A DNA stretch of 64,000 bases from Halochromatium roseum (GCF_016653315.1 NZ_NHSH01000061.1:186001-250000); one strand, 5' to 3'. Positions 25,174 through 35,026 are shown, numbered from the stretch's first letter. Numbers and translations: made by a program. Notes: generated by a model not told the origin, from the letters alone.

Positions 25174-26055
25174 CTACTCAATATTCTGAACCTGTTCGCG
25201 CATCTGCTCGATCAGCACCTTCATATCGACGGCGGCACGCGTCACCGCGGCATCGGGCGATTTCGAACTCAGCGTATTGGCCTCGCGATTGAGTTCTTGC
25301 ATCAGGAAGTCGAGCCGGCGGCCGATCGGCTCGTCGCTGTTGAGGCTGTCGCGGACCTCGGTGATGTGGCTTTCGAGACGGTCCATCTCTTCGTCGACAT
25401 CGAGGCGTTGGGCGATCAGGGTCATCTCCTGCTCGAGCCGGGTCTCGTCGAGTTCGTCGCGCACCTCGGCGAGTCGGTCGGCGATGCGGGTGCGCACCGC
25501 GGCGAGGACCTCGGGCATCCGTTCGCGGACCTCGGCAACGCGTTCGAGGAGCTTGTCGCAGCGGTCGAGCAGCAGCGTCTTCAGCCGCTCGCCCTCGCGC
25601 TCGCGGGCTTCGACGAGGGCGACGAGGGTTTGGTCGAGGAGCTCGAGCGCGGCGCTGCTGAGGGCCTCCATGTCCTTCGGCGCCTCTTCGAGCATGCCGG
25701 GCCAGCTCAGCAGGTCGAACATGTGCGGTGCCGCCGGCTCGCCGATGCGGGTGGCGACCTCGTCGGCGGCCTTGAGCAGCGCCTCGAGCAGCGCGGTGTT
25801 GACGCGCAGCTCCGCAGAGCCGGCGGAGCCGCCTGGCCCGCCGCGCCCGCCTAACCTCAGGCTGAGGTCGATCTTGCCGCGATTCAGATGCTGACCCAGG
25901 GTCTCGCGGACCTTGGGTTCGAGGCTGCGCAGGTCGTCTGGCAGGCGCAGATGTGGCTCGAGGAAGCGATGATTGACGCTGCGGACCTCCCAGGTCAGCT
26001 CGCCGGCCTCGGTACTGCGGTCTTGGCGGGCGAAGGCGGTCATGCTTTTAGCCAT
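25174..26055 (-). CDS. yicC: YicC family endoribonuclease
   Basis: A 293-residue protein matching YicC over its whole length: start MAKSMTAFAR, a YicC_N domain with WEVRSVNHRFLEPHLRLP, and the C-terminal DUF1732 block with IGRRLDFLMQELNREANTLSSKS. YicC homologues are RNases implicated in small-RNA decay. It lies divergently from rph with about 400 bp between, as in many proteobacteria. A stretch of Gly and Pro (GGRGGPGGSAGSAE) replaces a loop near residue 70. Confidence 0.95.
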   Translation of the reverse strand: MAKSMTAFARQDRSTEAGELTWEVRSVNHRFLEPHLRLPDDLRSLEPKVRETLGQHLNRGKIDLSLRLGGRGGPGGSAGSAELRVNTALLEALLKAADEVATRIGEPAAPHMFDLLSWPGMLEEAPKDMEALSSAALELLDQTLVALVEAREREGERLKTLLLDRCDKLLERVAEVRERMPEVLAAVRTRIADRLAEVRDELDETRLEQEMTLIAQRLDVDEEMDRLESHITEVRDSLNSDEPIGRRLDFLMQELNREANTLSSKSPDAAVTRAAVDMKVLIEQMREQVQNIE

Positions 26056-26449
26056 AGCTTTGTTTCGATCAGGTTGCGGACGTTGGCGCGATCATAACGC
26101 GATCAGCGTTGCTGAGCGGCTGAAACAGATCAGCCGTTGCGCCCGGGGATTACTGGCATTGAATCACAGCTGGACACCAAAAGCCGCGAAGAGGCGCGGC
26201 AATGAAGTGTCTGAAGCCTCATCCGTCTGCGGTTTGATTTGACCCCAAAGCCGAGCCATGCCGACAATCCGTTCGGCTGCATCGGGGGTCACGCAGCCGT
26301 TCATCGCCGCTGCTCACGTGCGACAATCAGGCTACGGCGAGACCGCTCTCCTGACGAGCGCCACAGTCACAACTCGCAGGCCAGACCGCCTTGCTTATTA
26401 TCTTCGCCTCCCTCCATTATCTTCGCCCCCTTCATCCATGGAGTCCCAC
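26056..26449. other. Divergent intergenic region between yicC and rph
   Basis: A 394-bp gap; a frame continuous with rph extends back to 26258 but has no homology and no start signal, so it is treated as non-coding leader. A short direct repeat, TTATCTTCGCC, occurs twice near 26397-26427. Nothing else is recognised. Confidence 0.4.
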
Positions 26450-27166
26450 ATGCGCCCGTCCGCCCGCCAACCTGATCAGCTGCGCCCGTTGCGCTTCACC
26501 CCCGGTTTTACGTCCCAGGCCGAGGGCTCGGTCCTGGCCGAGTTCGGCGAGACCCGGGTGCTCTGCACCGCCAGCGTCGAAGAGCGTGTGCCGCCGTTCC
26601 TGCGGGGCAAAGGTCAGGGCTGGATCACGGCCGAATATGGCATGCTGCCGCGTTCGACCGGTGAGCGCATGCAGCGCGAGGCGGCGCGCGGCAAGCAGGG
26701 CGGGCGTACCCTTGAGATCCAGCGCCTGATCGGTCGCTCGCTACGCGCGGCGGTTGATCTTAAACAGCTCGGCGAGCGCAGCATCACGCTGGATTGCGAT
26801 GTCATTCAGGCCGATGGCGGTACCCGCACGGCGGCGATCAGTGGCGCCTGGATCGCATTGCAGATCGCCATCCAGGGTCTGGTCAGCCACGGCAAGCTGC
26901 AGCAGTCGCCGCTGAAGCGACAGATTGCTGCGGTCTCGGTGGGTGTCTATGCCGGCACGCCGGTGCTGGACCTCGACTATGCCGAGGACAGCAGCGCGGA
27001 TACCGATATGAATGTGGTGATGACCGATGACGGCGGGCTGATCGAGATCCAGGGCACGGCCGAGGCGGCGCCCTTCTCACGCAGCGAGATGATCGCCATG
27101 CTCGACCTGGCGACGATCGGCATCGAACAGATCATTGCCGCTCAGCGCGCCGCACTCACCGACTGA
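26450..27166 (+). CDS. rph: Ribonuclease PH
   Basis: A 238-residue phosphorolytic 3'-5' exoribonuclease that trims tRNA 3' ends. Blocks: [78 protein letters not shown] and [19 protein letters not shown]. The ATG at 26450 gives the normal family length and has GGAG 6 bases upstream. rdgB follows 67 bp downstream, a common pairing. Confidence 0.96.
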   Translation: MRPSARQPDQLRPLRFTPGFTSQAEGSVLAEFGETRVLCTASVEERVPPFLRGKGQGWITAEYGMLPRSTGERMQREAARGKQGGRTLEIQRLIGRSLRAAVDLKQLGERSITLDCDVIQADGGTRTAAISGAWIALQIAIQGLVSHGKLQQSPLKRQIAAVSVGVYAGTPVLDLDYAEDSSADTDMNVVMTDDGGLIEIQGTAEAAPFSRSEMIAMLDLATIGIEQIIAAQRAALTD

Positions 27167-27233
27167 GCCTTGCGACCGCGAACTGAACCGTGGATGACGC
27201 GGATGAAACCCAGAACAAGCACGAACATGACGC

Positions 27234-27893
27234 ATGCAGCCTAAGATTGACGCCAACACCAACGCCATCGTCCTTGCCAGCGACAATGCCGGCAAGCTGC
27301 GCGAGATCGAGGCGCTCCTCGCCCCCGCCGGGCTGCACCTGATCCCGCAAGGCCAGCTCGGCATCGGGTCGGCCGAGGAGACGGGCCTGACCTTCGTCGA
27401 GAACGCGATCCTCAAGGCGCGTCACGCGGCACGCTGCAGTGGCCGCGCGGCGATCGCTGACGATTCCGGGATCGAGGTCGACGCCTTGCGGGGCGCGCCC
27501 GGCATCTACTCGGCGCGCTACGCCGGCGCCGAGAGTAGCGATGAGGCCAACTGCGAGAAGCTGCTACAAGCGCTCGCCGAGCAGCCCGGCGCCAATCGCA
27601 GCGCGCGCTTCCAATGTGTGATGGTCTATCTGCGCCATGCCGATGACCCGACCCCGTTGATCTGCCAAGGCACCTGGGAAGGGCTGATCCTCGAGGCACC
27701 GCGCGGCCAGCGCGGCTTCGGCTACGACCCGATCTTTGGCGTGCCGACGCACGGCATGAGTTCCGCGGAGCTGGAGCCAGAGACCAAGAATGCGCTCAGC
27801 CATCGCGGCCAGGCACTGCGCGCGCTGGTCGCGAGCCTGCTGGAGCAGCCGACGCCTTATAACCTCAACACCCAGCCTGCAGACCGGACCTAA
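27234..27893 (+). CDS. rdgB: XTP/dITP pyrophosphatase (RdgB/HAM1)
   Basis: A 219-residue nucleotide-pool sanitising enzyme that hydrolyses non-canonical purine triphosphates. Motifs: [15 protein letters not shown] (substrate loop), [39 protein letters not shown] and [11 protein letters not shown]. Slight C-terminal extension compared with the usual ~200 residues. The TAA stop is the first base triplet of a dispersed intergenic repeat. Confidence 0.95.
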   Translation: MQPKIDANTNAIVLASDNAGKLREIEALLAPAGLHLIPQGQLGIGSAEETGLTFVENAILKARHAARCSGRAAIADDSGIEVDALRGAPGIYSARYAGAESSDEANCEKLLQALAEQPGANRSARFQCVMVYLRHADDPTPLICQGTWEGLILEAPRGQRGFGYDPIFGVPTHGMSSAELEPETKNALSHRGQALRALVASLLEQPTPYNLNTQPADRT

Positions 27894-28000
27894 CGCTCAT
27901 GGCGCGGCGCCACCCCGGAAAATGTATCGCGTGAGATTCAGGTTAACGCGCATGGCTCCGCGCCACCCAGCAGATGAATCGCGCGAGATTCACGTGAATC
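27893..28000 (+). repeat. Dispersed intergenic repeat, two tandem copies
   Basis: Two ~51-bp units start at TAACGCTCATGG (27891) and TAACGCGCATGG (27942). Each contains a GCGCCACCC block and then the core TGAATCGCGYGAGATTCA, an imperfect palindrome, ending in GGTTAAC in the first unit. Other copies lie at 30868, 34853 (minus) and 45337. Confidence 0.7.
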
Positions 28001-28112
28001 CCTTGAGTTCAGCACGGGTTTATCCTGAAACCGTTGCTTAATCGCCCTGGATAGCGACGCGCTCTGTGCGCTGGACGATTGAATCTCGCCCTGAATGAGG
28101 AGCAGCTACACC

Positions 28113-28838
28113 ATGAACGCCTCCGACAATACCGAGGTGTCCGCTCGACTCGAGGCGGTGCGTGCGCGCATCGCCGCTGCCGAGGCTCGCTTCGGTCGCG
28201 AACCGGGCAGCGTCGCGCTGCTCGCGGTCAGTAAGGTGCAGCCGGCGGAGCTGATCCGCGCTGTCCATCAGCACGGCCAAGTGGCCTTTGGCGAGAGCTA
28301 TGTGCAAGAGGCCTGCGATAAACAGGCGCTGCTCGCTGATCTGGCGCTGGATTGGCACTTCATCGGCCGGATTCAGAGCAATAAGACCAAGCTCATTGCC
28401 GAGCACTTCTGCTGGGTGCATGGGCTGGGTGATGCGCATCACGCCCAACGCCTCGGCGCGCAGCGGGTCGCGCTCGGGCTTGCGCCACTGCGCTGTTGTC
28501 TGCAAGTCAATCTGAGCGGCGAGGCGAGCAAGGCCGGCGTCGAACCGGAGGCGCTGCCCTTACTGCTCGAGCAGTGCAGCGCGATCGACGGGCTGCGCAT
28601 CGAGGGGTTGATGACCCTGCCGGCCCCAAGCGACAACCTCGAGTCCCAGCGCCAGCCCTTTGCCGAGCTGCGCGCACTGCGCGATCAGCTTGCCACGCCC
28701 GAGCAGCCGCTTGCGACCCTATCGATGGGAATGTCCGACGATCTTGAGGCCGCGGTCGCCGAGGGCGCTACAATGGTGCGTATTGGCACGGCCGTGTTCG
28801 GCCCGAGACCATCATACGAGGCCGCTCGGGCTGGTTAG
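28113..28838 (+). CDS. yggS: YggS family pyridoxal phosphate-binding protein (PLPBP)
   Basis: A 241-residue PLP homeostasis protein with an alanine-racemase-like barrel. The PLP lysine is in LLAVSKVQPAELI; other blocks are FGESYVQEACDK, WHFIGRIQSNK, CLQVNLSGEASKAGV, GLMTLPAP, LSMGMSDDLEAAVAEG and VRIGTAVFGPR. The ATG at 28113 follows GAGGAG by 11 bases; the frame extends to 28095. It is followed by proC and yggT in the conserved proteobacterial order. Confidence 0.95.
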   Translation: MNASDNTEVSARLEAVRARIAAAEARFGREPGSVALLAVSKVQPAELIRAVHQHGQVAFGESYVQEACDKQALLADLALDWHFIGRIQSNKTKLIAEHFCWVHGLGDAHHAQRLGAQRVALGLAPLRCCLQVNLSGEASKAGVEPEALPLLLEQCSAIDGLRIEGLMTLPAPSDNLESQRQPFAELRALRDQLATPEQPLATLSMGMSDDLEAAVAEGATMVRIGTAVFGPRPSYEAARAG

Positions 28839-28920
28839 CTAGCGACCAGCGCCGCAACGCGTCCGCGCCACGACTGACGCACTTTCTGCACAACCGACGA
28901 CGTCAGGGATCTTCTTGCCT

Positions 28921-29757
28921 ATGCCCTCAACCACCACACGCATTGCCTTCATCGGCGGCGGCAACATGGCCCGCAGCCTCATCGCTGGGCTGATCGCAGA
29001 CGGCTATGAGGCCGCGCAGCTGACCGTCAGCGACCCGGATACCACGAAGCGCGCAGCGCTCGCCGAGCAGTTCGGCATCACCGCCTGCGCTCAGACTGTC
29101 GAGGCCATCGACGCCGCCGAGGTCATCGTCCTCTGTGTCAAACCGCAGGTGGCCGCGGTCGCCTGCCGCGAGGTCGGCGCCCTGCTCAGCGAGCCGCTGC
29201 CGCTGGTCATCTCCGTGATGGCTGGCGTCACCGAGGCCTCGATCCACAGCTGGCTCGGACAGCCCGCGCCGCTGGTGCGCGCAATGCCCAACACCCCGGT
29301 GCTGGTGCAATCCGGCGCCATCGGGCTGCATGCCAGCGCCGGTACCTGGGCGAAGCAGATCAACCTGGCCGAAGAGGTCATGCGCGCCGGCGGCCTCACC
29401 CATTGGGTCAAGACCGAGGCTGAACTCGACACGGTCACTGCCCTCTCCGGTAGCGGGCCGGCCTACTTCTTCCTGTTCATGGAGGCGCTCGAGAAGGCCG
29501 CGATCGCCGAGGGACTCGACCCCGAAGGTGCCCGGCTGCTCAGCATCCAGACCGCACTCGGCGCCGCGCGGATGGCGGTCGAGAGCGACGAGTCACCGCA
29601 ACAATTGCGCCAGCGTGTGACCTCGCCGGGTGGCACCACCGAGCGCGCCATTGCGGTGTTCGAAGAGGGTGGTCTGCCGGCCCTCACGTTGCGCGCGGTG
29701 TCCGCTGCTCGGCATCGCGCGCAGGAGCTTTCCGAACTGATCGCGGAGGAGACATGA
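28921..29757 (+). CDS. proC: Pyrroline-5-carboxylate reductase
   Basis: Last step of proline synthesis, NAD(P)H-dependent. The Rossmann motif FIGGGNMARSLIAGL opens the protein. VIVLCVKPQ, VRAMPNTPVLVQSGA, LSGSGPAYFFLFMEAL and RVTSPGGTTERAI are the family blocks; length 278 residues. The ATG at 28921 is listed, but a TTG at 28915 has the better-spaced AGGGA. The stop overlaps the start of yggT by 4 bp (ATGA). Confidence 0.95.
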   Translation: MPSTTTRIAFIGGGNMARSLIAGLIADGYEAAQLTVSDPDTTKRAALAEQFGITACAQTVEAIDAAEVIVLCVKPQVAAVACREVGALLSEPLPLVISVMAGVTEASIHSWLGQPAPLVRAMPNTPVLVQSGAIGLHASAGTWAKQINLAEEVMRAGGLTHWVKTEAELDTVTALSGSGPAYFFLFMEALEKAAIAEGLDPEGARLLSIQTALGAARMAVESDESPQQLRQRVTSPGGTTERAIAVFEEGGLPALTLRAVSAARHRAQELSELIAEET

Positions 29758-30329
29758 CCGAGGCCTACTTTACCAACCCACTGATCTTCCTGGTCAAGAC
29801 CCTGTTCGGGCTCTATATCACGTTGGTCGTGGTTCGCTTCCTGCTGCAGTGGGCGCGGGCCGATTTCTACAACCCGATCTCGCAGTTCGTGGTCAAGCTG
29901 ACCTCGCCGGTGCTGCGGCCGCTGCGCAAGGTGATCCCTGGTTATGCCGGACTCGACCTCTCGGCGGTCGTGCTGGCCTGGGTGCTGAAGGCTTGCGAGC
30001 TGGCGTTGCTGTCGATGCTGATGGGGCTCGGTCGCAACCCACTCGGCGCCCTGCTCTGGGCGCTGCCGGGGCTGGTATCGCTGATCATCAGCATCTTCTT
30101 GTTCGCGGTGCTGATCCGGGTGATCCTGAGCTGGGTGAATCCAGACCCCTATAATCCGGCGGTGTTGCTACTCAGCGATGTCACCGACCCGATCATGCGC
30201 CCGGCGCAACGGCTGATCCCGCCGATGAGCGGTATCGATCTATCGCCAATGGTGGTGATGATCAGTTTGGTCTTGCTCGAGATGCTGTTGCTGCCGCCGT
30301 TGCGGCTGTTGACCGGGAGTCCGTTCTAA
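29754..30329 (+). CDS. yggT: YggT family integral membrane protein
   Basis: A 191-residue membrane protein with two YGGT repeats, each with a TM pair; the second reads FLFAVLIRVILSWVNPDPYNPAVLLLSDVTDPIMRPAQRLIPP. Homologues are linked to osmotic tolerance and to chloroplast division proteins. It is coupled to proC by an ATGA overlap. Confidence 0.93.
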   Translation: MTEAYFTNPLIFLVKTLFGLYITLVVVRFLLQWARADFYNPISQFVVKLTSPVLRPLRKVIPGYAGLDLSAVVLAWVLKACELALLSMLMGLGRNPLGALLWALPGLVSLIISIFLFAVLIRVILSWVNPDPYNPAVLLLSDVTDPIMRPAQRLIPPMSGIDLSPMVVMISLVLLEMLLLPPLRLLTGSPF

Positions 30330-30348
30330 AGAAGAGTGACGTCATACC

Positions 30349-30528
30349 ATGAGCAACGAGCCCGACAATCTTGTCTTAGACATCTTGCGAACCATGCGCT
30401 CTGAGATCCGCGCTGACATGAGCGAGGTCAAGCAGCGTCTCTCGGCGATTGAAGTCCAAGTCTCAGCCATGGGCCAGCAGCTTGCTGGCCTGAGCACGGC
30501 ATCCGAAAATAATGGTCGACTCGGCTGA
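30349..30528 (+). CDS. Small coiled-coil hypothetical protein
   Basis: A 59-residue frame, MSNEPDNLVLDILRTMRSEI..., with heptad-like spacing (SEVKQRLSAIEVQVSAM), similar in style to small coiled-coil proteins common in alphaproteobacteria and Chromatiales that are usually about 80-90 residues. The C-terminal part seems shortened, and its end overlaps the start of yggU by 17 bp. Possibly a truncated gene that still reads through. Too short for firm assignment. Confidence 0.5.
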   Translation: MSNEPDNLVLDILRTMRSEIRADMSEVKQRLSAIEVQVSAMGQQLAGLSTASENNGRLG

Positions 30529-30826
30529 CTGGTATCGCTGGGAGGGCAACGACCTGCTGCTGCGGTTGCGCGTACAGCCACGCGCTGGCCGCAACGCCTT
30601 CGCCGAGCCGTTCGGCGATGCGCTCAAGGTGAAGCTCAAGGCGCCACCGATCGATGGCCGCGCCAACGCCGAGCTTCTGCGCTTCATCGCCGAGAGCTTC
30701 GGTGTCTCTTACAGCGCGGTCGATCTGGTCAGTGGGCTGCAGAGCCGCACCAAGCAATTGCGCGTCAAAAACCCAGGTCAGCTGACATTGGGCATCAGCG
30801 ATGCGCGCAACGGCATCAAGTCATGA
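30512..30826 (+). CDS. yggU: YggU/DUF167 family protein
   Basis: A 104-residue protein matching the DUF167 fold: LLLRLRVQPRAGRNAF, LKVKLKAPPIDGRANAELLRFIAESFGV and VDLVSGLQSRTKQLRV. The function is unknown; it is commonly found after yggT, as here. The start overlaps the preceding small frame, suggesting that frame is either coupled or a remnant. Confidence 0.9.
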   Translation: MVDSADWYRWEGNDLLLRLRVQPRAGRNAFAEPFGDALKVKLKAPPIDGRANAELLRFIAESFGVSYSAVDLVSGLQSRTKQLRVKNPGQLTLGISDARNGIKS

Positions 30827-30867
30827 AGCTTAGGTGGTTTCCGCTTTTAGGTGTCTGGTCCCGGCAC

Positions 30868-30932
30868 CTAACTCTCATAGCGCGGCGTCAACCTGGAACA
30901 TGAATCGTGTGAGATTGATGTTAAATGCGCTT
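30868..30932 (+). repeat. Dispersed intergenic repeat, single copy
   Basis: TAACTCTCATAGCGCGGCGTCAA... followed by the core ATGAATCGTGTGAGATTGATG: the same element as at 27893-28000 with several substitutions. Confidence 0.6.
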
Positions 30933-30989
30933 CGTTTGAGAGACATCTGCTCAAGCGCGGTTTTCAGTTCTCGCAGTTCTGCCGCCATA

Positions 30990-31021
30990 GAAAAATTGTC
31001 CCGCCGCTGATCCGGCGGGAC
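30990..31021 (-). terminator. Rho-independent terminator of the VPLPA-CTERM gene
   Basis: Minus-strand stem GTCCCGCCG/CGGCGGGAC with a 6-base loop, then AATTTTTC, beginning 14 bases after the stop codon. Confidence 0.85.
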
Positions 31022-31034
31022 GTTCTGACTAGCT

Positions 31035-31730
31035 TTACGCGGTTCGATCAGTGCGGCGCTTGCGCCGCAGGGTGATGAGGCTGGCCAGTCCGGTGATCAT
31101 CAGCCAACCCGTTGCGGGCAGTGGGACCGCGTTTGTAGTACCGGTGATCGCCTGACCGGCTGTGAAATAGACAGGCCCGTTAGCGGCATCAGTCACGCCG
31201 ATAACCGACGAGGCGACGTTTACTGCCTGGAAGCCGAAGAAACCCGAGACCGTGTTGCCATCTTCAAGCCAGCCATCGACAGCGTCATACCAGTTGATCG
31301 TGTTTTCACCGCCAGCTACGGTAGAGAATTCACCGAAGATATCAAAGAAGGTGGAGAGAGTTTCTCCAGGTGCTGCTACTTCAAAAAGATTAACACTTTC
31401 CGTAGCCCAGTTTAACTGGGTCAGTGTCCTGACCCAGTAAGTAAATTGGTTTTCGCCGTCATTATCGGCAAACGCCGTACCTTGGTCTGTAAAGCCAGAA
31501 CCGAAATCCTTCACCACCGGCGTCGAATCGTTATTGGAAACCCCAAAGCCGATTAGGCCGCCACCAGTATTATTGGTAACATCGTATATTCCGAGACCGT
31601 TGTCGAGGCTTTCAAAAACAATCAGGCCTTCATCGCCAACCAACTCCAGCGGAACTGCAACTGCTGTCGATGCGTAAAAGAAAGTGGCGATGACGCTGGT
31701 TTTTAGGATTGGTTTCATATCAATAGCCAT
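31035..31730 (-). CDS. VPLPA-CTERM sorting-domain secreted protein
   Basis: A 231-residue exported protein of unknown function. Signal peptide MKPILKTSVIATFFYASTAVAVP. The C-terminus is VPLPATGWLMITGLASL followed by a basic end, the VPLPA-type variant of the exosortase signal, not the PEP type used by the other four secreted proteins in this window. The frame opens at 31781, but the sigma-54 start is predicted at about 31782, so ATG 31730 (MAID, AAGAGA upstream) is the realistic start. It stands alone among housekeeping genes with its own promoter, two dyad boxes and terminator. Confidence 0.85.
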   Translation of the reverse strand: MAIDMKPILKTSVIATFFYASTAVAVPLELVGDEGLIVFESLDNGLGIYDVTNNTGGGLIGFGVSNNDSTPVVKDFGSGFTDQGTAFADNDGENQFTYWVRTLTQLNWATESVNLFEVAAPGETLSTFFDIFGEFSTVAGGENTINWYDAVDGWLEDGNTVSGFFGFQAVNVASSVIGVTDAANGPVYFTAGQAITGTTNAVPLPATGWLMITGLASLITLRRKRRTDRTA

Positions 31731-31791
31731 GATGTGATCTCTTTGGTTTAGGGAGCAAAGCACAAAGCCCAAGTACAGCACTCAGGTACAA

Positions 31792-31807
31792 AGCAAAACT
31801 CATGCCA
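31792..31807 (-). promoter_or_regulatory. Sigma-54 promoter of the VPLPA-CTERM gene
   Basis: The minus strand reads TGGCATGAGTTTTGCT: TGGCATG and TTGCT with exact GG-N10-GC spacing. Predicted start about 31782, leaving a leader of about 52 nt before ATG 31730; this decides the start codon. Confidence 0.82.
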
Positions 31808-31869
31808 ACTTAAAAAAATAATAAAAAACAATACTTTAAAAAATCGACAACTCTTCTCGTCACCGCTTT

Positions 31870-31886
31870 TGTAAAAATATTTGACA
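31870..31886 (+). promoter_or_regulatory. 17-bp dyad box, proximal (predicted PrsR site)
   Basis: TGTAAAAATATTTGACA; centre about 96 bp upstream of the predicted sigma-54 start of the VPLPA-CTERM gene. Confidence 0.58.
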
Positions 31887-32043
31887 ACAGATGTCGTCAA
31901 GTCAGCAATTATGATGAGGTGTCGTAGATGCAGTTGAAAGTTAGCTTAAGTCACTGATCTTAAAAGTATTAAAGACGGTCTACCTTATCTAAAATCCAGA
32001 TCAAGAACACTCTAAGTCATTGTTTTTCCTATTCCTAGCTTAG

Positions 32044-32060
32044 TGTAAAAAAAACTGACA
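32044..32060 (+). promoter_or_regulatory. 17-bp dyad box, distal (predicted PrsR site)
   Basis: TGTAAAAAAAACTGACA, identical over 17 bp to the box at 22511-22527; centre about 270 bp upstream of the predicted start. Confidence 0.55.
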
Positions 32061-32181
32061 CATCGATTATGGTGGGTCACAGCGCAGGATTACTCCGCCG
32101 AGACCGGGTCGCAGGAGGGCTTGCATGAGCAGGACATCGGTTTCTGACCGGCCTGTGTACCAAGGCAAGGCGCACGCTGCC

Positions 32182-32865
32182 TTAAAGCACTACCACCTGC
32201 CAGAGCGCATACAGACCAAACCCAATCACCATCACGCCCGCGAGCTGACGAAGCCAGCGTTGCTCACTGAGACGCGCGGCGGCGCCGGCTAAGAGACCCA
32301 GCCCGAGCAGGTTGGGCAAGGTGCCGAGACCGAACACCAGCATCAGCAAAGCCCCCTGCAACGGTCCTCCCGAGCCTGCGGACCAGATGAGCACGCTATA
32401 GACCAGTCCGCAGGGCAGCCAGCCCCAGACTAGACCGACCGCCAGCGCTTGCGACCAATGGCGCACAGGCAGGAAACGGCGCCCGATCGGCTCGATGAGA
32501 CGCCAGAGCCCCGCCCCGAGCTGCTCGATGCGGGTCAGCCCCTGCCACCAGCCGCCCAGATAGAGCCCAAGCGCGAGCATGAAGACCGCCGCAATGAGAT
32601 ACAGCGCCCGCTGCGCCAGATGCAGCGGCAGAAACTCGAGCGCGACCGCGCCCAGCGCGCCCATCAGTGCGCCCGCCAGCGTATAACTGAGGATGCGTCC
32701 GCTGTTGTAAGCGAGCTGAAACGGCAGCTGCCGCGCCAATTGCTGTCGCTGCTCACGCGGCAGTCCGGCGGTGAGGGTCGCGACGATACCGCCGCACATG
32801 CCAACGCAGTGCACCCCGCCGAGCAACCCCACCACCCAGGCCGTCAGTAATGAGCCGGTCATCAT
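32182..32865 (-). CDS. Sulfite exporter TauE/SafE-like membrane protein (COG2836)
   Basis: A 227-residue membrane protein with about six TMs. GGVHCVGMCGG in the first TM pair and WGWLPCGLVYSVLIW in the second half are the twin Cys/Gly-rich motifs of the UreH/DsbD_2-like COG2836 family, often linked to cytochrome c oxidase maturation or metal handling. The annotation as sulfite exporter is traditional and not shown by sequence. It runs divergently from pyrE. Confidence 0.82.
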   Translation of the reverse strand: MMTGSLLTAWVVGLLGGVHCVGMCGGIVATLTAGLPREQRQQLARQLPFQLAYNSGRILSYTLAGALMGALGAVALEFLPLHLAQRALYLIAAVFMLALGLYLGGWWQGLTRIEQLGAGLWRLIEPIGRRFLPVRHWSQALAVGLVWGWLPCGLVYSVLIWSAGSGGPLQGALLMLVFGLGTLPNLLGLGLLAGAAARLSEQRWLRQLAGVMVIGFGLYALWQVVVL

Positions 32866-33029
32866 GCGCAGCGACCCCGCAGAGGCGATGCCGCTGGCCC
32901 GCTGTGCAAGCTAGGCCCGCTGTGCCAATTAGGCCAGCCGCTCAACAGGTATCGCCCGCACGGACGCGGCGCCGGACTCGGGCTATCATGCCGGCCCGGT
33001 AACGATGATGAGAGAGGCCAGACGGCGTC

Positions 33030-33677
33030 ATGCATTCCTATCAACGAGACTTCCTCCGCTTCGCAATCGAGGCCGGCGTCTTACGCTTCGGCAGCTTCAC
33101 CCTCAAGTCCGGTCGCGTCAGCCCGTATTTCTTCAATGCGGGCGGCTTCAATACGGGCGCGAGCCTGGGCAAGCTCGGCCATTTCTACGCCCAGGCCATC
33201 ATCGCCACCGGTCTGCAGACCGATGTGCTCTTCGGCCCAGCCTACAAAGGCATCCCGCTCGCCGCGGCCACAGCCATTGCGCTGGCCCATGAGCATGGTC
33301 GGGAAACGCCCTTTGCCTTCAACCGCAAGGAGGCCAAGGACCATGGCGAGGGCGGCATCATCGTCGGCAGCCCCCTTCAGGGCGATGTGCTCTTGATCGA
33401 CGACGTGATCACCGCCGGCACCTCGGTACGCGAATCCGCTGCCCTGATCGAGCAGGCCGGGGCCCGACTCGCTGGCGTGATTATCGCACTGGATCGCCAA
33501 GAGCGTGGCGAAGGCCGCACCTCAGCCATCCAAGAGGCGCGCGCGCGCTACGGCATCCCGGTGCAGAGTATCGTCAACCTGGATAGCCTGATCCAGTACG
33601 TCGATGAGAGCGGGATTTCGCAAGCAACGCTCGCCGCCTTGGCTGACTATCGAGCTGAGTATGGAAGTGAAGTTTGA
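33030..33677 (+). CDS. pyrE: Orotate phosphoribosyltransferase
   Basis: A 215-residue pyrimidine biosynthesis enzyme converting orotate and PRPP to OMP. The PRPP-binding signature [17 protein letters not shown] is intact; [21 protein letters not shown] at the N-terminus, [12 protein letters not shown] and [15 protein letters not shown] are standard blocks. Family-typical length. Confidence 0.97.
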   Translation: MHSYQRDFLRFAIEAGVLRFGSFTLKSGRVSPYFFNAGGFNTGASLGKLGHFYAQAIIATGLQTDVLFGPAYKGIPLAAATAIALAHEHGRETPFAFNRKEAKDHGEGGIIVGSPLQGDVLLIDDVITAGTSVRESAALIEQAGARLAGVIIALDRQERGEGRTSAIQEARARYGIPVQSIVNLDSLIQYVDESGISQATLAALADYRAEYGSEV

Positions 33678-33925
33678 GGGTGCCAAAACCTCGACTGGGT
33701 CGCAGTTCAATCGTCGGCTAGCAGCTAATCTTTGACTGTGACTCCGGCGAGGCGGGAACGCGTCGCTCCGCGGCCTTCAGCCACCGCGGGGCGACGCACT
33801 GACCCTAGCCCATCAAGCACGCGTCCGGTATCAGTTTCTGTAGACTCAGCACCAGCGCCTGAGAGTTCAGGCGACAGCCGCTTTAAATCAGGCTGCGGGC
33901 TACAGGCGCATCGCTCGCGCCTCAT

Positions 33926-34922
<997 letters not shown>

Positions 34923-35026
34923 GCTTCATCGTCCGGTGTAGCGACGCGCTATGGACCTGTGGCTGGCCGATTGAGACAAGTTCGCGGAGGGTCTTAGCGT
35001 CCCGAAAGCTGATTGCGACTGGCTGA

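Larger units (their letters stand above)
31808..32181. other. AT-rich enhancer-like region, no gene
   Basis: Apart from the two 17-bp boxes described separately, this stretch shows no coding frame. It is strongly AT-rich up to about 32045 and returns to high GC near the TauE/SafE-like gene. Confidence 0.5.

Noticed and set aside
26258-26449. N-terminal extension of rph
   Set aside because: RNase PH homology and a GGAG-supported ATG start at 26450; the extension is unrelated sequence.
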